From Endotrypanum monterogeii (taxonomy: Eukaryota; Euglenozoa; Kinetoplastea; Trypanosomatida; Trypanosomatidae), in assembly GCA_000333855.2 (NCBI GenBank), contig CM007319.1, positions 270,484 through 334,483 of the forward strand: a stretch of DNA of 64,000 bases, given 5' to 3'. The translations under genes were made by a program, and so were the position numbers. The notes under the pieces are model-generated. The model did not search any database and was not told the DNA's origin. It saw nothing but the letters and a program-made list of their open reading frames with translations. The number at the start of each line of letters is the position of its first letter. The stretch's first letter is position 1. This document shows, piece after piece, positions 41,240 to 51,041 of the stretch.

Positions 41240-44021
41240 AATAACCGCGATGCACGAAACACTCGGTGTAGAAAGGGATGCTGTCACTCCCGACCCCCCC
41301 CCGTCGAACATGTGTGATGTTTTATGTCTCTCCCTCCTCCTCGGTTATTTATTTGGGAATGTTTCCCGTGAATGGCGATTCACAATGGCGGCTGCGAGGG
41401 AGGAGACGTGGATCTCGTGCCCATCCTCAACATACGTGGGAGTCTAGCTGAAAGATGACACCCAGAGAGAGAAGGGACGAGGAAAGCGCTGGAGGGGGGA
41501 AGTCGCGAACGGGGGCGGAACCACCACCACCACAAAAAGGCATACCTGAAGGAGTAGGTGAGTATTTTCTATACACAGAGACGACCCTTCATGCAGCTCC
41601 TCTTCGTCCACAGACCTCACCAGAGCGAGGGCTGCGCGGTCACTCTCGAGTGTGTTTCACACAATCCCTCTATTTCCCTTTCATACCCCTTTCTGGGTTA
41701 CCACCCAGCCCTCCCCATCCCCATCCTGCTTTTTTTTTTTTTAAGGAGATTTTTTTACAAGGTAAACTCCCAAGTCCTACTTCAGGAAAAGCGCCTATGT
41801 TGTGCGTATATATCGTTGTCTGTGTATGTGGAGTGGGGGGGGGAGGGAGGGAGGCACCAAACGGCTGAAGAAGAAAACAAGACACAAAGGGAAGAAAAGG
41901 AGTACTATTCTTTTCGAAAAGAAGGAAAAAATTGACCACCGACGGGGGCTCTGCTCCACGTTGTCAGCTCACCGGTACAGTGACAAATGGGGCGATGAAT
42001 CAAAAGAAGACAGCGCACCGTACACGCACACACAAAGATCAGTGTAGAGACGAAAATAAATGTATGTTGGTGTGCATGGATGGCTTAGGGCGTGTCCGGA
42101 AATTGTCGAAAAAGCGGTGACGCTTCATTACCCTTTTGCCTCCCACTGGACTGTTTTTCTTTTTTTTGTTTGTTGTTGTTGGTATTATTAATTTAAGTGT
42201 ACTTTGTGTGTTTTGTGTCGCTGGATTTGAATATATATATATATATATATATTTCTTTGTTGTTTTGCCTGCTTCCTAATCGGTCAGTGCTGTTTTCTAT
42301 TTTCTTTTGTGTTTGTAGGAAGGGGGTTCTCAGAGTTGCCGTGGTCTTTGTAGTATTTTCGTCTCTTCCCGCTTGCCACTCTTTTTCTCTCGCGCTGTGT
42401 GTGTGTGTGTTGGGAGCGGGGGTCGGGTTATTAATGACTTCGTTCGCATCCATGCTCCATATCATCATTTCTGGAAAGGCAAATACAAGTAGGTTTTTTT
42501 TTCCGTCGCGTATTATAGAGGATCCTGTTGCTGTTCTCACCTTTGTATATGTTCGTTGCTGTGATTACTCAATACCCAGGGTAGGGGACCAAACTCCCAT
42601 CAGCTCGAGAGCACCCCACACCACCGTTGACTGATCAGCACCCAACACTCTTTCTTTGCACGTTGAGGCAAAGAGGGGAAACAAACACTAACACGTATGC
42701 ATGCATGTATGCATACCTGCACACCCGCACACGTGAGAAGTCTGCATAAAGGTTGGGAGATCTTTTTTTCAGAGGAAGCAAAAAGGCGACTGTTGTAAAG
42801 TTTTGGCGATAGGACTAAGTGCTTCCGCGACACCCTCACTCACACATGTATACAAATACATTCACTGGTTCTGTGTGTATGCTAAGTATCCCCTCCCATC
42901 CACCCCCAACGCGCCTCCAAGTGCGTTGTCGTGTGTGTGTGTGTGTGTGTGTGTGTCTTCTCTGTGTCCTTTTTTTTTCAGAATTCTGCCTACTCTCTTT
43001 TGTTTGTCATGTTTGTCCGTTTTTTTTTGTTTTTGTTCTTTGTGTGCGTGTGCGTGTGTGTGCCTTCACACATACCTCCACCCCGCCTTCATAGACAATG
43101 GAAGTCCAGAAAGCAAAGAGACAGACTAACAGAGGGGGAAAAAGACTGCTATATCTGTGTATGTATATGTGTGTGTGTGTGTGTGTGTGGATGCGTGAGG
43201 ATGCTACTCATCTACCTCACCGAACAAGAAAGCGAGGTGTGGTTGAACATAAACACAGAGATACGTGTGGATGTGGGCTACGGTATCCGGAAAGGAGAAG
43301 GGTCGAACCGTGAATGACATGTTTCTTTTTTTTTTTTTGAACAGGTGACGCGTACCAGACGGAGAAATGTTCTGGGCTGCTTAAGAATGATGTGTGGACT
43401 GAAGGCAACGCGTGAAACAAGAGAACCGATCAACACAACGCAACCTTCTCGCCTTTCCATTACTTGCCGTACGGGGTAACACGCACCCTTCTATCAAACC
43501 TGATATTTTTTAATCATGCACGTACATCACCACCGCTTTCTGTTCACTTGATCGGTTTCCACTACTCACCGTGATTTCCTCTTCATTTCATGATAATTCT
43601 GTCCATTGCTTTGGTTGATTCGAGGCAGCTAAGTTGGCGTACATTTGACCCGCGTGCCCCCTTCCTCCTCTCTCCCTTTCTTCCTTCACTGTTTCCCTCA
43701 CTCTTCACTGCTCAGCTTTTTCCAACTCATCTGAACCCCTCCCTCCTCTCCCTCCCCACTCACCCCAGGCCACAGCCCTTTGCCTCTATCTCGCACAGCG
43801 AGTGAACAGACGAGTGGAACCACCACCGCGAGGATCCCGATGTAGGCATGACAATGGGCACGGAAGACTCCCGTCTTTTTGTGTGTTTTTGTTTCTTTAC
43901 GGCTTGCCCATTTTTCTCCCTCCCCCCTTTTCATTTTGCTTTTGTCACCGTTTGGCTGTAGTCCGCGTGCTCAAGGCTGAGCTCACTCGTCCCTTCTCTC
44001 TGTGTCTCTACAATTGGTGTA

Positions 44022-44058
<37 letters not shown>

Positions 44059-44704
44059 CTACGCCAAACCTTTTCCTACCTTTCTTCCCTCCTCCTTTTC
44101 CACCTTGGCTGTCGACGCTTTTTTTCTTCTTTTCCCTCGTGGAAATCCGTGTGTATGTGTGTGTGTATGTGTGTATGTATGTTGAGCTCATAACAAGAAG
44201 AAACAATGAAGTAGTATGCTAGCGTGCATGCACATCACCAGGCTTGTGAGACTATTGAATAGGGAAATTATAAGAAGAGGAAGCAGAGTCCATGGGATGC
44301 CTTACGGCGACGTCGTGAGCTGTTATGCCACGACGTGCTCCGCGTCGCACATCTCTGTGCTGCATCACCCCTCCGCTGCTTGGATGTGCGAGTACACAAA
44401 CATGCGCGCATGCCAGATAAACTGGCGCCGCATTCATGAAAAAAAAAATGTACGCGCTTCATTGTGAACGTCCCTCATCGCCGTTCTGTTGGCCTATTTG
44501 CTGTGGTGCATCAGCTCACTCTTTTTCCCCACCCTCCCCGACTCCAGTCCTCCTCGTTGCACAAAAGAAGGAAAAAAGGGTGCCAAGTCGTGCCTCGTTC
44601 CACGCAACACACACTTACACACACACTCACACACAAACAAACAGACGGACACAGGCACCCTTTTTTTCGCGTTTTCTTGAATGTAGTTCCCCCTCTTGCA
44701 GACG
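41240..44704. other. Longest spacer, no gene seen
   Basis: No convincing gene lies in 3.5 kb. TA repeats occur at 42230-42252. GT runs occur at about 42394, 42931-42956, 43168-43188, 44026-44056 and 44152-44180. CA bases appear near 44604-44640, close to the next gene. All open frames are translations of these repeats. It is presumably a long 3'UTR of the PSP1-domain gene plus leader of the next gene. Confidence 0.55.
44687..44701 (+). promoter_or_regulatory. Possible trans-splice acceptor three bases from the ATG
   Basis: TTCCCCCTCTTGCAG ends with AG at 44700-44701, and ATG 44705 follows after only ACG. If used, the leader would be almost only the spliced leader itself. An upstream TAG at 44684-44686 is the alternative. 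Confidence 0.4.
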
Positions 44705-47104
44705 ATGCTAACCTCTTCGCGGCCACTGCTGCGTCGTCGAGGCACAGGGCATGTCGTCAAGTACCTCGAGGGCGTGCCGACGCCCACAAAGCTCATTGAC
44801 CACCTCGCCGGGGCCAATCTACACGCATCGGCCGAAATACCCTTCTTCACCACTGTACCCCGCTACATCGACACACAGCGGGAGCAGCGACTGTCGCGTC
44901 TGTATTTCCATCATGTCCTGTACCCCGCTGGGGGAGCACGGCTGCCCTATCAAGCGGTCGTCGTACGTGGTGGACGTGCGGTTCGTGCCTCAGTGACGCA
45001 CCTGCTCCGGGTTAAAAAAGAAACGAACGGTGCCCTCCAGCAACCAGAAAAAGAAAAATCAGCAGCATCCACTTCGACTGCAGCGCGCCGACTAAATCCG
45101 CTTGCTGTCCCATGCTCTCAACTTGGCCTGTCGAGCCCCGCACCTGCGTCATCTGTGTCACTAAAGACGTCTGTCACGAACACGATCCCTACAACCCCTA
45201 CAGAGGATGTTCCGGCGGCCGGGTCATGGGCTCGGGCAGACCCTGCGAGGCGGATGCACTTCTCCACCGGTACTCCACACAGGCGCGCACACCACCCGAC
45301 CAAGCAACGGTCCCCAGAAGTTAACAATAGGCCAACAAGGGCGGTGGAGGACACGCTTCTGTCTCCGCTACGGGGAGCTCTGGAGCATTTCTGGAATGAA
45401 TTGAAAACAGCCAACAGTCCATTGGGCGAAGGGGCCACAGGTGGATCATCTGATGCCTCCCTTCCAGCGTCGCACACGATGGCAGAGCGTGTGCGTCAGC
45501 TGCTTGTGTCCCCAGCAGCCGGACTCTTGTGGCATCCTGCACCTCCGCACCGGTCAAATGCTGTGGCGTCCGAAAAAAGCATGCACATACCCGTCACTGT
45601 CACTAACAACTCAGAGCAACATCGTCTCTGGGAGGATTTGATGATGCACGTACAGAAGCGAGTGGCAGCTCTAAGGATGCACGCTGGCACTGAGACTCGA
45701 GCCCCTGCAACGGTGCGCACATTCTTGTATGCTCAAACACGTCTTCCGCCATCAGCAACGGTAGCCCTTCCGTTGGCACAAGTTCGCGAATATGTCCATG
45801 ACAGCAAGCAGGCAGAGGAACACCTCCATGGGCGTGATATCGGGTACGAAGATGTCGTATGTCGGATATCCGGTGATTTGATGCCAGTTGTACCCTTCGC
45901 TGTGGGTCGCCCACTGACATCGGCGGTAGCCAACGGCGCGGCCCTATCGTTGTCGGACCGCCTCTTCGCACACGTGACATGCCTAACGCGACTGAGCGTG
46001 AGCGTGTCGCTGCCGCCGTTGACAGATGTCTGCTTTCCGGCAACAGCGCATAACGACCCCGGAACCTCACACGAGTGGACAGGGTCGAGGAAGCCAGCAG
46101 CTGTAGACTTCGTTAAGGAGGCGGTGCCCCGCACCTGTGACAGCACGTCTATCTCTGCGGAACCTTGGCGCCTGGGTGGTGTCGGGTTGGATCTGATGAT
46201 ACCCCTGCACGCACGCACTGCTTCGGAGGGGCATCTGACAAAGCCTTCCGTTCACACGAACAGACGATTGATGTTGGCAACTCAGCAGAACGGCACCCCC
46301 ACCGCAACAGCGAAGGAGAATTTTTCCGAAGCAGGTCGGTATGTTTGCGGCCGCACAGACGCAGAGACCTACCTGCTCCCACAGCGTGAACTGCTACTGA
46401 CGCTTCACGTGCCAATCAGCACAGAGGATATGTGTGCCAGACAAAATCAGGAACGACTGCGCCGGCAAGTGCGCATAGGTCGAACAAGTCGAGCAACTCT
46501 ATCTGCAGCGTGGCCGATGGACCAGGTGCGGCTCACATCTTCGCGTCGTGCAGTGGGTCAGTACACCAATACGATGTGCGCGAACGAGTCAGATGCGTAC
46601 TCCTCTGCTTTACCTCCCCCAAAATACACAGCGTTCCCCTCGCCCTCGAATATGCCCCTGCTTCTGTCCAGGACTTGTTATGAGGTGCTTGCTCTGCCAG
46701 GTGACGTCGTGTACATTCCTCGCGGGTGGGGCTTTGATGTGCAGCGCATTATCGGCACGGCCACCATTCAGACGGGCAACAGCAGTGGAGAGCGTCCTGG
46801 GGGACAAAAATTAAACGTCTGTGATCACCGCGCCTTTGGGGCAAAGAAGAGGTCATCTTTAAGTGATCTGTCCGCAACTCTCGCTCAAAGCAACGAAGCT
46901 GCAGACGTGAGGCACTGTGCGGGGTCGGAAGGATCGGTGCAACTCACCTCCGTCGAGGTGGACGCCCTGTGTCTCAACTACCATCCATATCCCGAGCTGA
47001 CAGAGGAGCAGGCGGCAGTCTACGTCGCAGCCAATTATGTGCACAGCGGCGTGGTAGACTTTTATGAGCGTGGCGGCAACTGCGTCTACCGCTCATACCA
47101 GTGA
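44705..47104 (+). CDS. Hypothetical protein with cupin/JmjC-like signature, probable mitochondrial leader
   Basis: The protein has 799 residues from ATG 44705. The N-terminus MLTSSRPLLRRRGTGHVVKY is typical of mitochondrial presequences. Large Thr/Ser/Ala-rich segments (about 110-240 and 560-640) look like insertions between ordered parts. At 665-677 the sequence ALPGDVVYIPRGWGFDV matches the second motif of cupin_8/JmjC-like Fe(II)/2-oxoglutarate oxygenases (PGD-x-x-Y-I-P-R-G-W). However, the His that usually follows as metal ligand is Phe or Asp here, and I cannot find a clear HxD partner upstream. It may therefore be a non-catalytic cupin, or the likeness may be chance. The end (VDALCLNYHPYPELTEEQAAVYVAANYVHSG, in two helices) is well ordered. 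No specific function is assigned. Confidence 0.72.
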   Translation: MLTSSRPLLRRRGTGHVVKYLEGVPTPTKLIDHLAGANLHASAEIPFFTTVPRYIDTQREQRLSRLYFHHVLYPAGGARLPYQAVVVRGGRAVRASVTHLLRVKKETNGALQQPEKEKSAASTSTAARRLNPLAVPCSQLGLSSPAPASSVSLKTSVTNTIPTTPTEDVPAAGSWARADPARRMHFSTGTPHRRAHHPTKQRSPEVNNRPTRAVEDTLLSPLRGALEHFWNELKTANSPLGEGATGGSSDASLPASHTMAERVRQLLVSPAAGLLWHPAPPHRSNAVASEKSMHIPVTVTNNSEQHRLWEDLMMHVQKRVAALRMHAGTETRAPATVRTFLYAQTRLPPSATVALPLAQVREYVHDSKQAEEHLHGRDIGYEDVVCRISGDLMPVVPFAVGRPLTSAVANGAALSLSDRLFAHVTCLTRLSVSVSLPPLTDVCFPATAHNDPGTSHEWTGSRKPAAVDFVKEAVPRTCDSTSISAEPWRLGGVGLDLMIPLHARTASEGHLTKPSVHTNRRLMLATQQNGTPTATAKENFSEAGRYVCGRTDAETYLLPQRELLLTLHVPISTEDMCARQNQERLRRQVRIGRTSRATLSAAWPMDQVRLTSSRRAVGQYTNTMCANESDAYSSALPPPKYTAFPSPSNMPLLLSRTCYEVLALPGDVVYIPRGWGFDVQRIIGTATIQTGNSSGERPGGQKLNVCDHRAFGAKKRSSLSDLSATLAQSNEAADVRHCAGSEGSVQLTSVEVDALCLNYHPYPELTEEQAAVYVAANYVHSGVVDFYERGGNCVYRSYQ

Positions 47105-47540
47105 AAATTGACTGCCCCGTAGCAAATGAGGAGAGGCAGGGAAGGCCGCCTTCACCCGACACATCTGCTCCCAACTCTCCCTCTTTCCCTTCATCTATTT
47201 CCGGTCAGCAAGCCTCGAATTGACAACGGTGATCATCTCAGGGAAGCCCCTCCCTCTATCCCCCTTGGATTGATATCTCACCTCTAGCTGGGAAATAATT
47301 ACGAGGAAGTGTGGAAAAGGCACTGTTGTTGTTGTATCGCATCGCTCTGCACATTTTTTTTTTGTCAGGAAAGAAAAAAAAATCTTTTGAATGGGTGTGC
47401 TCCACGTGGTGTATCGTTCCCAACACAGGCTCACCGAGAGACGCACAACGCAAAAACATTTAAAAATAAAAACCGAGACTTGATGTCACTTGCATAAAGG
47501 AAAGCGTCTATGCTTTCAACTGTGTTGGTGTGAAAAACAG

Positions 47541-47824
47541 AAGTGGTTGTTGCTGCTGAACCTAACTTCCTTATACCCTGCAACGCGGGAGTTCCAGTCC
47601 ATCGCCAGGCCTGCCTACGGGGACCCCATCATATGATGCGAAGAAACAGCAGATGCACCTCACGCAAATGGCAACCTCAGTGACCTCTCAGCGCCGCACC
47701 CCCTCCTCCTCCTCCTCCTCCACCATGAGCAAGCCGTGAAGGTCGGGGGAGATGCGCTCGAGTCACTCTAACACGTTGTCCATACTGCATGGATAGTGCC
47801 ACACACACATCAAAAAAAAAAAAA
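47541..47824 (+). mobile_element. Dispersed repeat copy A, short retroposon-like (SIDER-type?)
   Basis: About 262 bases from AAGTGGTTGTTGCTGCTGAA to GGATAGTGCCAC are nearly identical to 61711-61970. They are followed here by a CA run and 13 As, as expected for a non-LTR retroposon tail. No protein is encoded. Leishmania carries many such short degenerate elements (SIDERs), often in 3'UTRs, and this copy sits in one. The SIDER label is from memory of their properties; no consensus could be compared. Confidence 0.55.
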
Positions 47825-48130
47825 GTCTTGCAGGGTACACTAGAGTCTGCAACCTTTTAAAAGGGGGAGGCATTGCGATTTCTGGCTGACTCGGTCACAG
47901 AAGGGGTACTGCACCTCCACATCATCTGGAGTCATGTTGATCACCCTCCCTCCCGAAATGTGCGAAAAGCCCCCGCGAAAGAAAAAAAAAAGATGAAGAC
48001 GTGGCGACTCCGTGGAGTCGATGAGCATATATGGGTGGCTACTAACCATGTCGGCACCTCGTCAGCAGGGTTGTGAGAGAGGAATGAGGTATTTGTTTTC
48101 ATCCTTATTGACATATTGCTGCCCCCCCCT

Positions 48131-48158
48131 CCCCTCCCCCATGACACCGGGGGAGGGG
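48131..48158. repeat. GC hairpin, 10-base perfect stem
   Basis: CCCCTCCCCC (48131-48140) is the reverse complement of GGGGGAGGGG (48149-48158), with an eight-base loop. It lies upstream of the acceptor at 48281, so it would be in the precursor but not in the mature epimerase mRNA. Confidence 0.75.
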
Positions 48159-48259
48159 AGCGGCTCCCGCCAGCGTCACCCACATTTATGTGAAGGTTCC
48201 GCATGCTACTCCCCATCCACGTGTACGCACTCACTGTTTCTCTACACCATCTCTCTTTG

Positions 48260-48281
48260 CCCCCCCTTCCTCCTCCTTTAG
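48260..48281 (+). promoter_or_regulatory. Trans-splice acceptor for epimerase paralogue 1
   Basis: A C/T tract ends in CCTCCTTTAG with AG at 48280-48281. ATG 48403 follows after 121 bases and is the first in its frame. Confidence 0.55.
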
Positions 48282-48402
48282 CGACTCTCCACAACTTCTT
48301 TGAACACAGTCCTTCTCTTTATCGCTTCGAAGTGTCATCGTCGTTCTTCCTCCATTCCCTCCTCATATATATAAAAAAAAAACCTCCCCGCTACTCTCCG
48401 CA

Positions 48403-49518
48403 ATGACATTTTCTATCAAGGTGGAGTCCTATGGCTATGACAAGCTAGTCTGGCTGGAGACTGATGCGCTCAAGGTGGGCCTCACCAACTACGCGGCATC
48501 TGTTGCCTCCGTCCAGGTGTACCACCCTATCAAGAATCAGTGGGTCGAGGTCAACTGCGGCTACCCTAAAAACCCCGAGGAGGCCTACGCCGACCCGGAC
48601 TACATGGGCGCCACTGTCGGACGCTGCGCAGGTCGTGTCGCCGGGGGCGTATTCACACTCGACAATGTCACATACTACACACACAAGAACCGCGGTGAGA
48701 ACACCTGCCACTGCGGCGATGATGCCTACCACAAGAAACACTGGGGCATGCGGCTTATCGAAACAGCACATGTGATTGGTGTTCGCTTCAACTATGTAAG
48801 TCCACACATGGAAAGCGGATTTCCTGGTGAGGTTCACAACTACTGCACCTTCACCATCGAGCGCAGCAAGCCCAATGCCTTCAAAACGGTATACGACTCC
48901 CATATCACGGACAACAGTCCGTGCGATGCCTCGCCCATCAACGTCTTCAGCCACACCTCTTTCAACCTGAACGGCATTCCCGGTCAGCAGGTCGGTGAGA
49001 AGAATTGGGTGCAGCCGGAGAGCGTGCGCAACCACTGGCTCCGCGTACCGGCGAGCTATGTGGCCGAGGCAGACCGCGCCTCCATCCCTACGGGCGAATT
49101 TCTGCCGGTGGAGAACACCGGACTGGATTTCCGCGCGGGTCGCGTGATTGGTGACTGCCTTGACGACGTGGCCTTGCTTGATCGCGACCCGTGTGGGTAT
49201 GACCACCCCCTCGCCATTGATGGCTGGGAAAAAGGTAAGCTGATGCTGCATGCTGAGGCCAAAAGCCCCTCAACAAAGATTGGCATGAAGGTCTACTCAA
49301 CGTTCCCGTGTATGTGGGTCTACACAGCCAACAACAAGCCGCTTCCGGCAAGCGGGGGTCCGGGTCAACGATACGCGCGCTGGACTGGCCTCCTGGTTGG
49401 CCCACAGAACTTCTCCGACGTGGCCAACTACCACCCCAAGTATCCGTCCTGTATTGTACGCCGCGGCGAGCGCCAGTACTCGGAGACCACAATCAACGAG
49501 TTCGTGGTCGAGCAATGA
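48403..49518 (+). CDS. Aldose 1-epimerase-like paralogue 1, catalytic Glu missing
   Basis: This 371-residue member of the GalM (mutarotase) family belongs to a group that interconverts alpha and beta anomers of aldohexoses. Conserved parts include DYMGATVGRCAGRV (R74/R78), GFPGE, NHWLRVPAS, GYDHPL (D267, the expected catalytic Asp) and YARWTGLLVGPQ. The general base Glu, present as LGLEPQ in the neighbouring paralogue, is Gly here (G333). The loop around the acid His is CHCGD (H103) instead of CHGGF, and the usual NH pair is SH (S183-H184). Catalytic His and Asp remain but the base is gone, so normal mutarotase activity is doubtful. The frame is intact and selection appears to keep it, so a binding or altered role is possible. 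There is no targeting signal; it is probably cytosolic. Confidence 0.92.
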   Translation: MTFSIKVESYGYDKLVWLETDALKVGLTNYAASVASVQVYHPIKNQWVEVNCGYPKNPEEAYADPDYMGATVGRCAGRVAGGVFTLDNVTYYTHKNRGENTCHCGDDAYHKKHWGMRLIETAHVIGVRFNYVSPHMESGFPGEVHNYCTFTIERSKPNAFKTVYDSHITDNSPCDASPINVFSHTSFNLNGIPGQQVGEKNWVQPESVRNHWLRVPASYVAEADRASIPTGEFLPVENTGLDFRAGRVIGDCLDDVALLDRDPCGYDHPLAIDGWEKGKLMLHAEAKSPSTKIGMKVYSTFPCMWVYTANNKPLPASGGPGQRYARWTGLLVGPQNFSDVANYHPKYPSCIVRRGERQYSETTINEFVVEQ

Positions 49519-50505
49519 AAAATAAATTCTCCAATACAGAAGATGACCCCCCCTACTTCTCTCCTCTGTTGTCGAGACTAAGACAAGGCTTGAAGATGCA
49601 AGTAGCATGCCGTGGTTTCCAAAGAGGGAGAGGGGGTGCTTTACGCCGGGGAGGCATTGCGCCACTTGGATGCATCAACAATGCTGATCATCCACACATG
49701 TACTAGGATAAATGAGCAGAATTGGGAGAGAGGGAAGGCCTAGGTATATATAACAGACAGACTCTGTGTTGCCCTCCTGCTTCTTGTTGAACATACTTGT
49801 AGGTCTGTATACTTGACAACTGTGATATTTTGTTTGCTTTCTGTTTTCAGCGCTTGAATAAACTGGGTCGCCTTTTATAAGAAAACACATATATATATAT
49901 ACACATATATTTTTTATTTTTATTTTTATTGTGCTTCTTTTTCTACTGTGAAGGATATATCCAGTTTTTTTTTTTTGGTGTGGGGCACAGGCCCGCCGCG
50001 AGTTCCTTTTTCTCTGAACGACAAGTGCCGCTTTCTTTTTTCCCCCGTTAACGTGATGGTATTAGGGGGGCGGCGCTCATCTACCGGATCTCTTGCTGCC
50101 AAGCTTTTTAATGGCTGTAATTGCCTAGCTCTCGCACATAATCAAAAGGTAAAGAATTGGCATGGTGCAAAAATATATATTCAGCCAGCCAAACACATGA
50201 ACACGAATCCACACATATTTAAAGAAGGTAGGTTGCGGGGAGGGTGCAAAATATTTTACCACCAACCTCCTTTGAGTGTGCACTGTTGAGTTCCTTTATC
50301 AAAAATGACACTGGATTTATTGTTTTTTAGCATGCACTCCCCTCTGTTCCTGCCCACCCAGATGGGTTTTTTGTATGCTTGTTTTTTCCATATGAAAAAA
50401 TTCAAGACGATAATTATTTTCCTCAGTGGGGTCTGCGTGGAGGCATGACGTACGCTGCTCTCCTTTGTGCAGGAAAAAGATGCAGGCTTACGCCGAGGGA
50501 CTGAT

Positions 50506-50506
<1 letters not shown>

Positions 50507-50541
<35 letters not shown>

Positions 50542-50544
50542 TAA
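50507..50544. repeat. Compound TA/AG microsatellite
   Basis: About eight TA units pass directly into about eleven AG units. A similar but shorter TATA-AGAG-ATAAATATA arrangement lies at 39858-39893. Confidence 0.8.
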
Positions 50545-50940
50545 ATATGTTTTTTTTTCAATTTATACGTGCGCTTGGATAAGTTACCGCGTGCGGTGTT
50601 CTGGGTTTGCCATTCTCTCAGGCCTTTCTCTCACGAGTTGCCCAGGCTGCGCACCTGTGTGTATGTGTATGTGTATGTGTCTGTGTGGGGGGTGGGGGGG
50701 CGGGAGTATTTCGCCTACCCTCTTCGACAAAATCTCCTCACTTGAAAATGTATGTGCCCCGTCCTCCTCCACTTTTCTCTCCCCCTCTATTTCTTTTTAA
50801 ACTTATTTCCCGTCGTCCTTATACAGATGCCGTCCCACCCCATCTTTATCAAACGCATCTCTATAGTTAGCTGGACCATTACCCGGTGGCAACACCCCTC
50901 ACACACCCCCCCCCGCTCTTCCCTCGCCTCCGCGGGATTT

Positions 50941-50958
50941 TTTTTTCTTTTTTGAAAG
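50941..50958 (+). promoter_or_regulatory. Candidate trans-splice acceptor for epimerase paralogue 2
   Basis: A T-rich tract followed by GAAAG places AG at 50957-50958. ATG 51042 is 84 bases on and is the first ATG in the frame, which rules out the longer non-ATG extension. Confidence 0.45.
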
Positions 50959-51041
50959 GCAACAGAAAAAAAGCGACCTGCCCTGCTCACTCTTTTCCTC
51001 ACCACTTTCTACAAAAAAAAAAAAAGAAGGGGGAAAAGCAC

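Larger units (their letters stand above)
47105..48402. other. Spacer carrying a dispersed repeat
   Basis: No gene is visible. It contains dispersed-repeat copy A (47541-47802), its A-run (47812-47824), a 10-base GC hairpin at 48131-48158 and the splice acceptor of the next gene. Confidence 0.6.
49519..51041. other. Non-coding spacer between epimerase paralogues
   Basis: No gene is visible. It has TA repeats at 49889-49913, a TA plus AG compound repeat at 50507-50544 and GT-rich sequence at 50655-50690. A T-run with AG at 50957-50958 probably serves as acceptor for the next gene. Confidence 0.55.
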
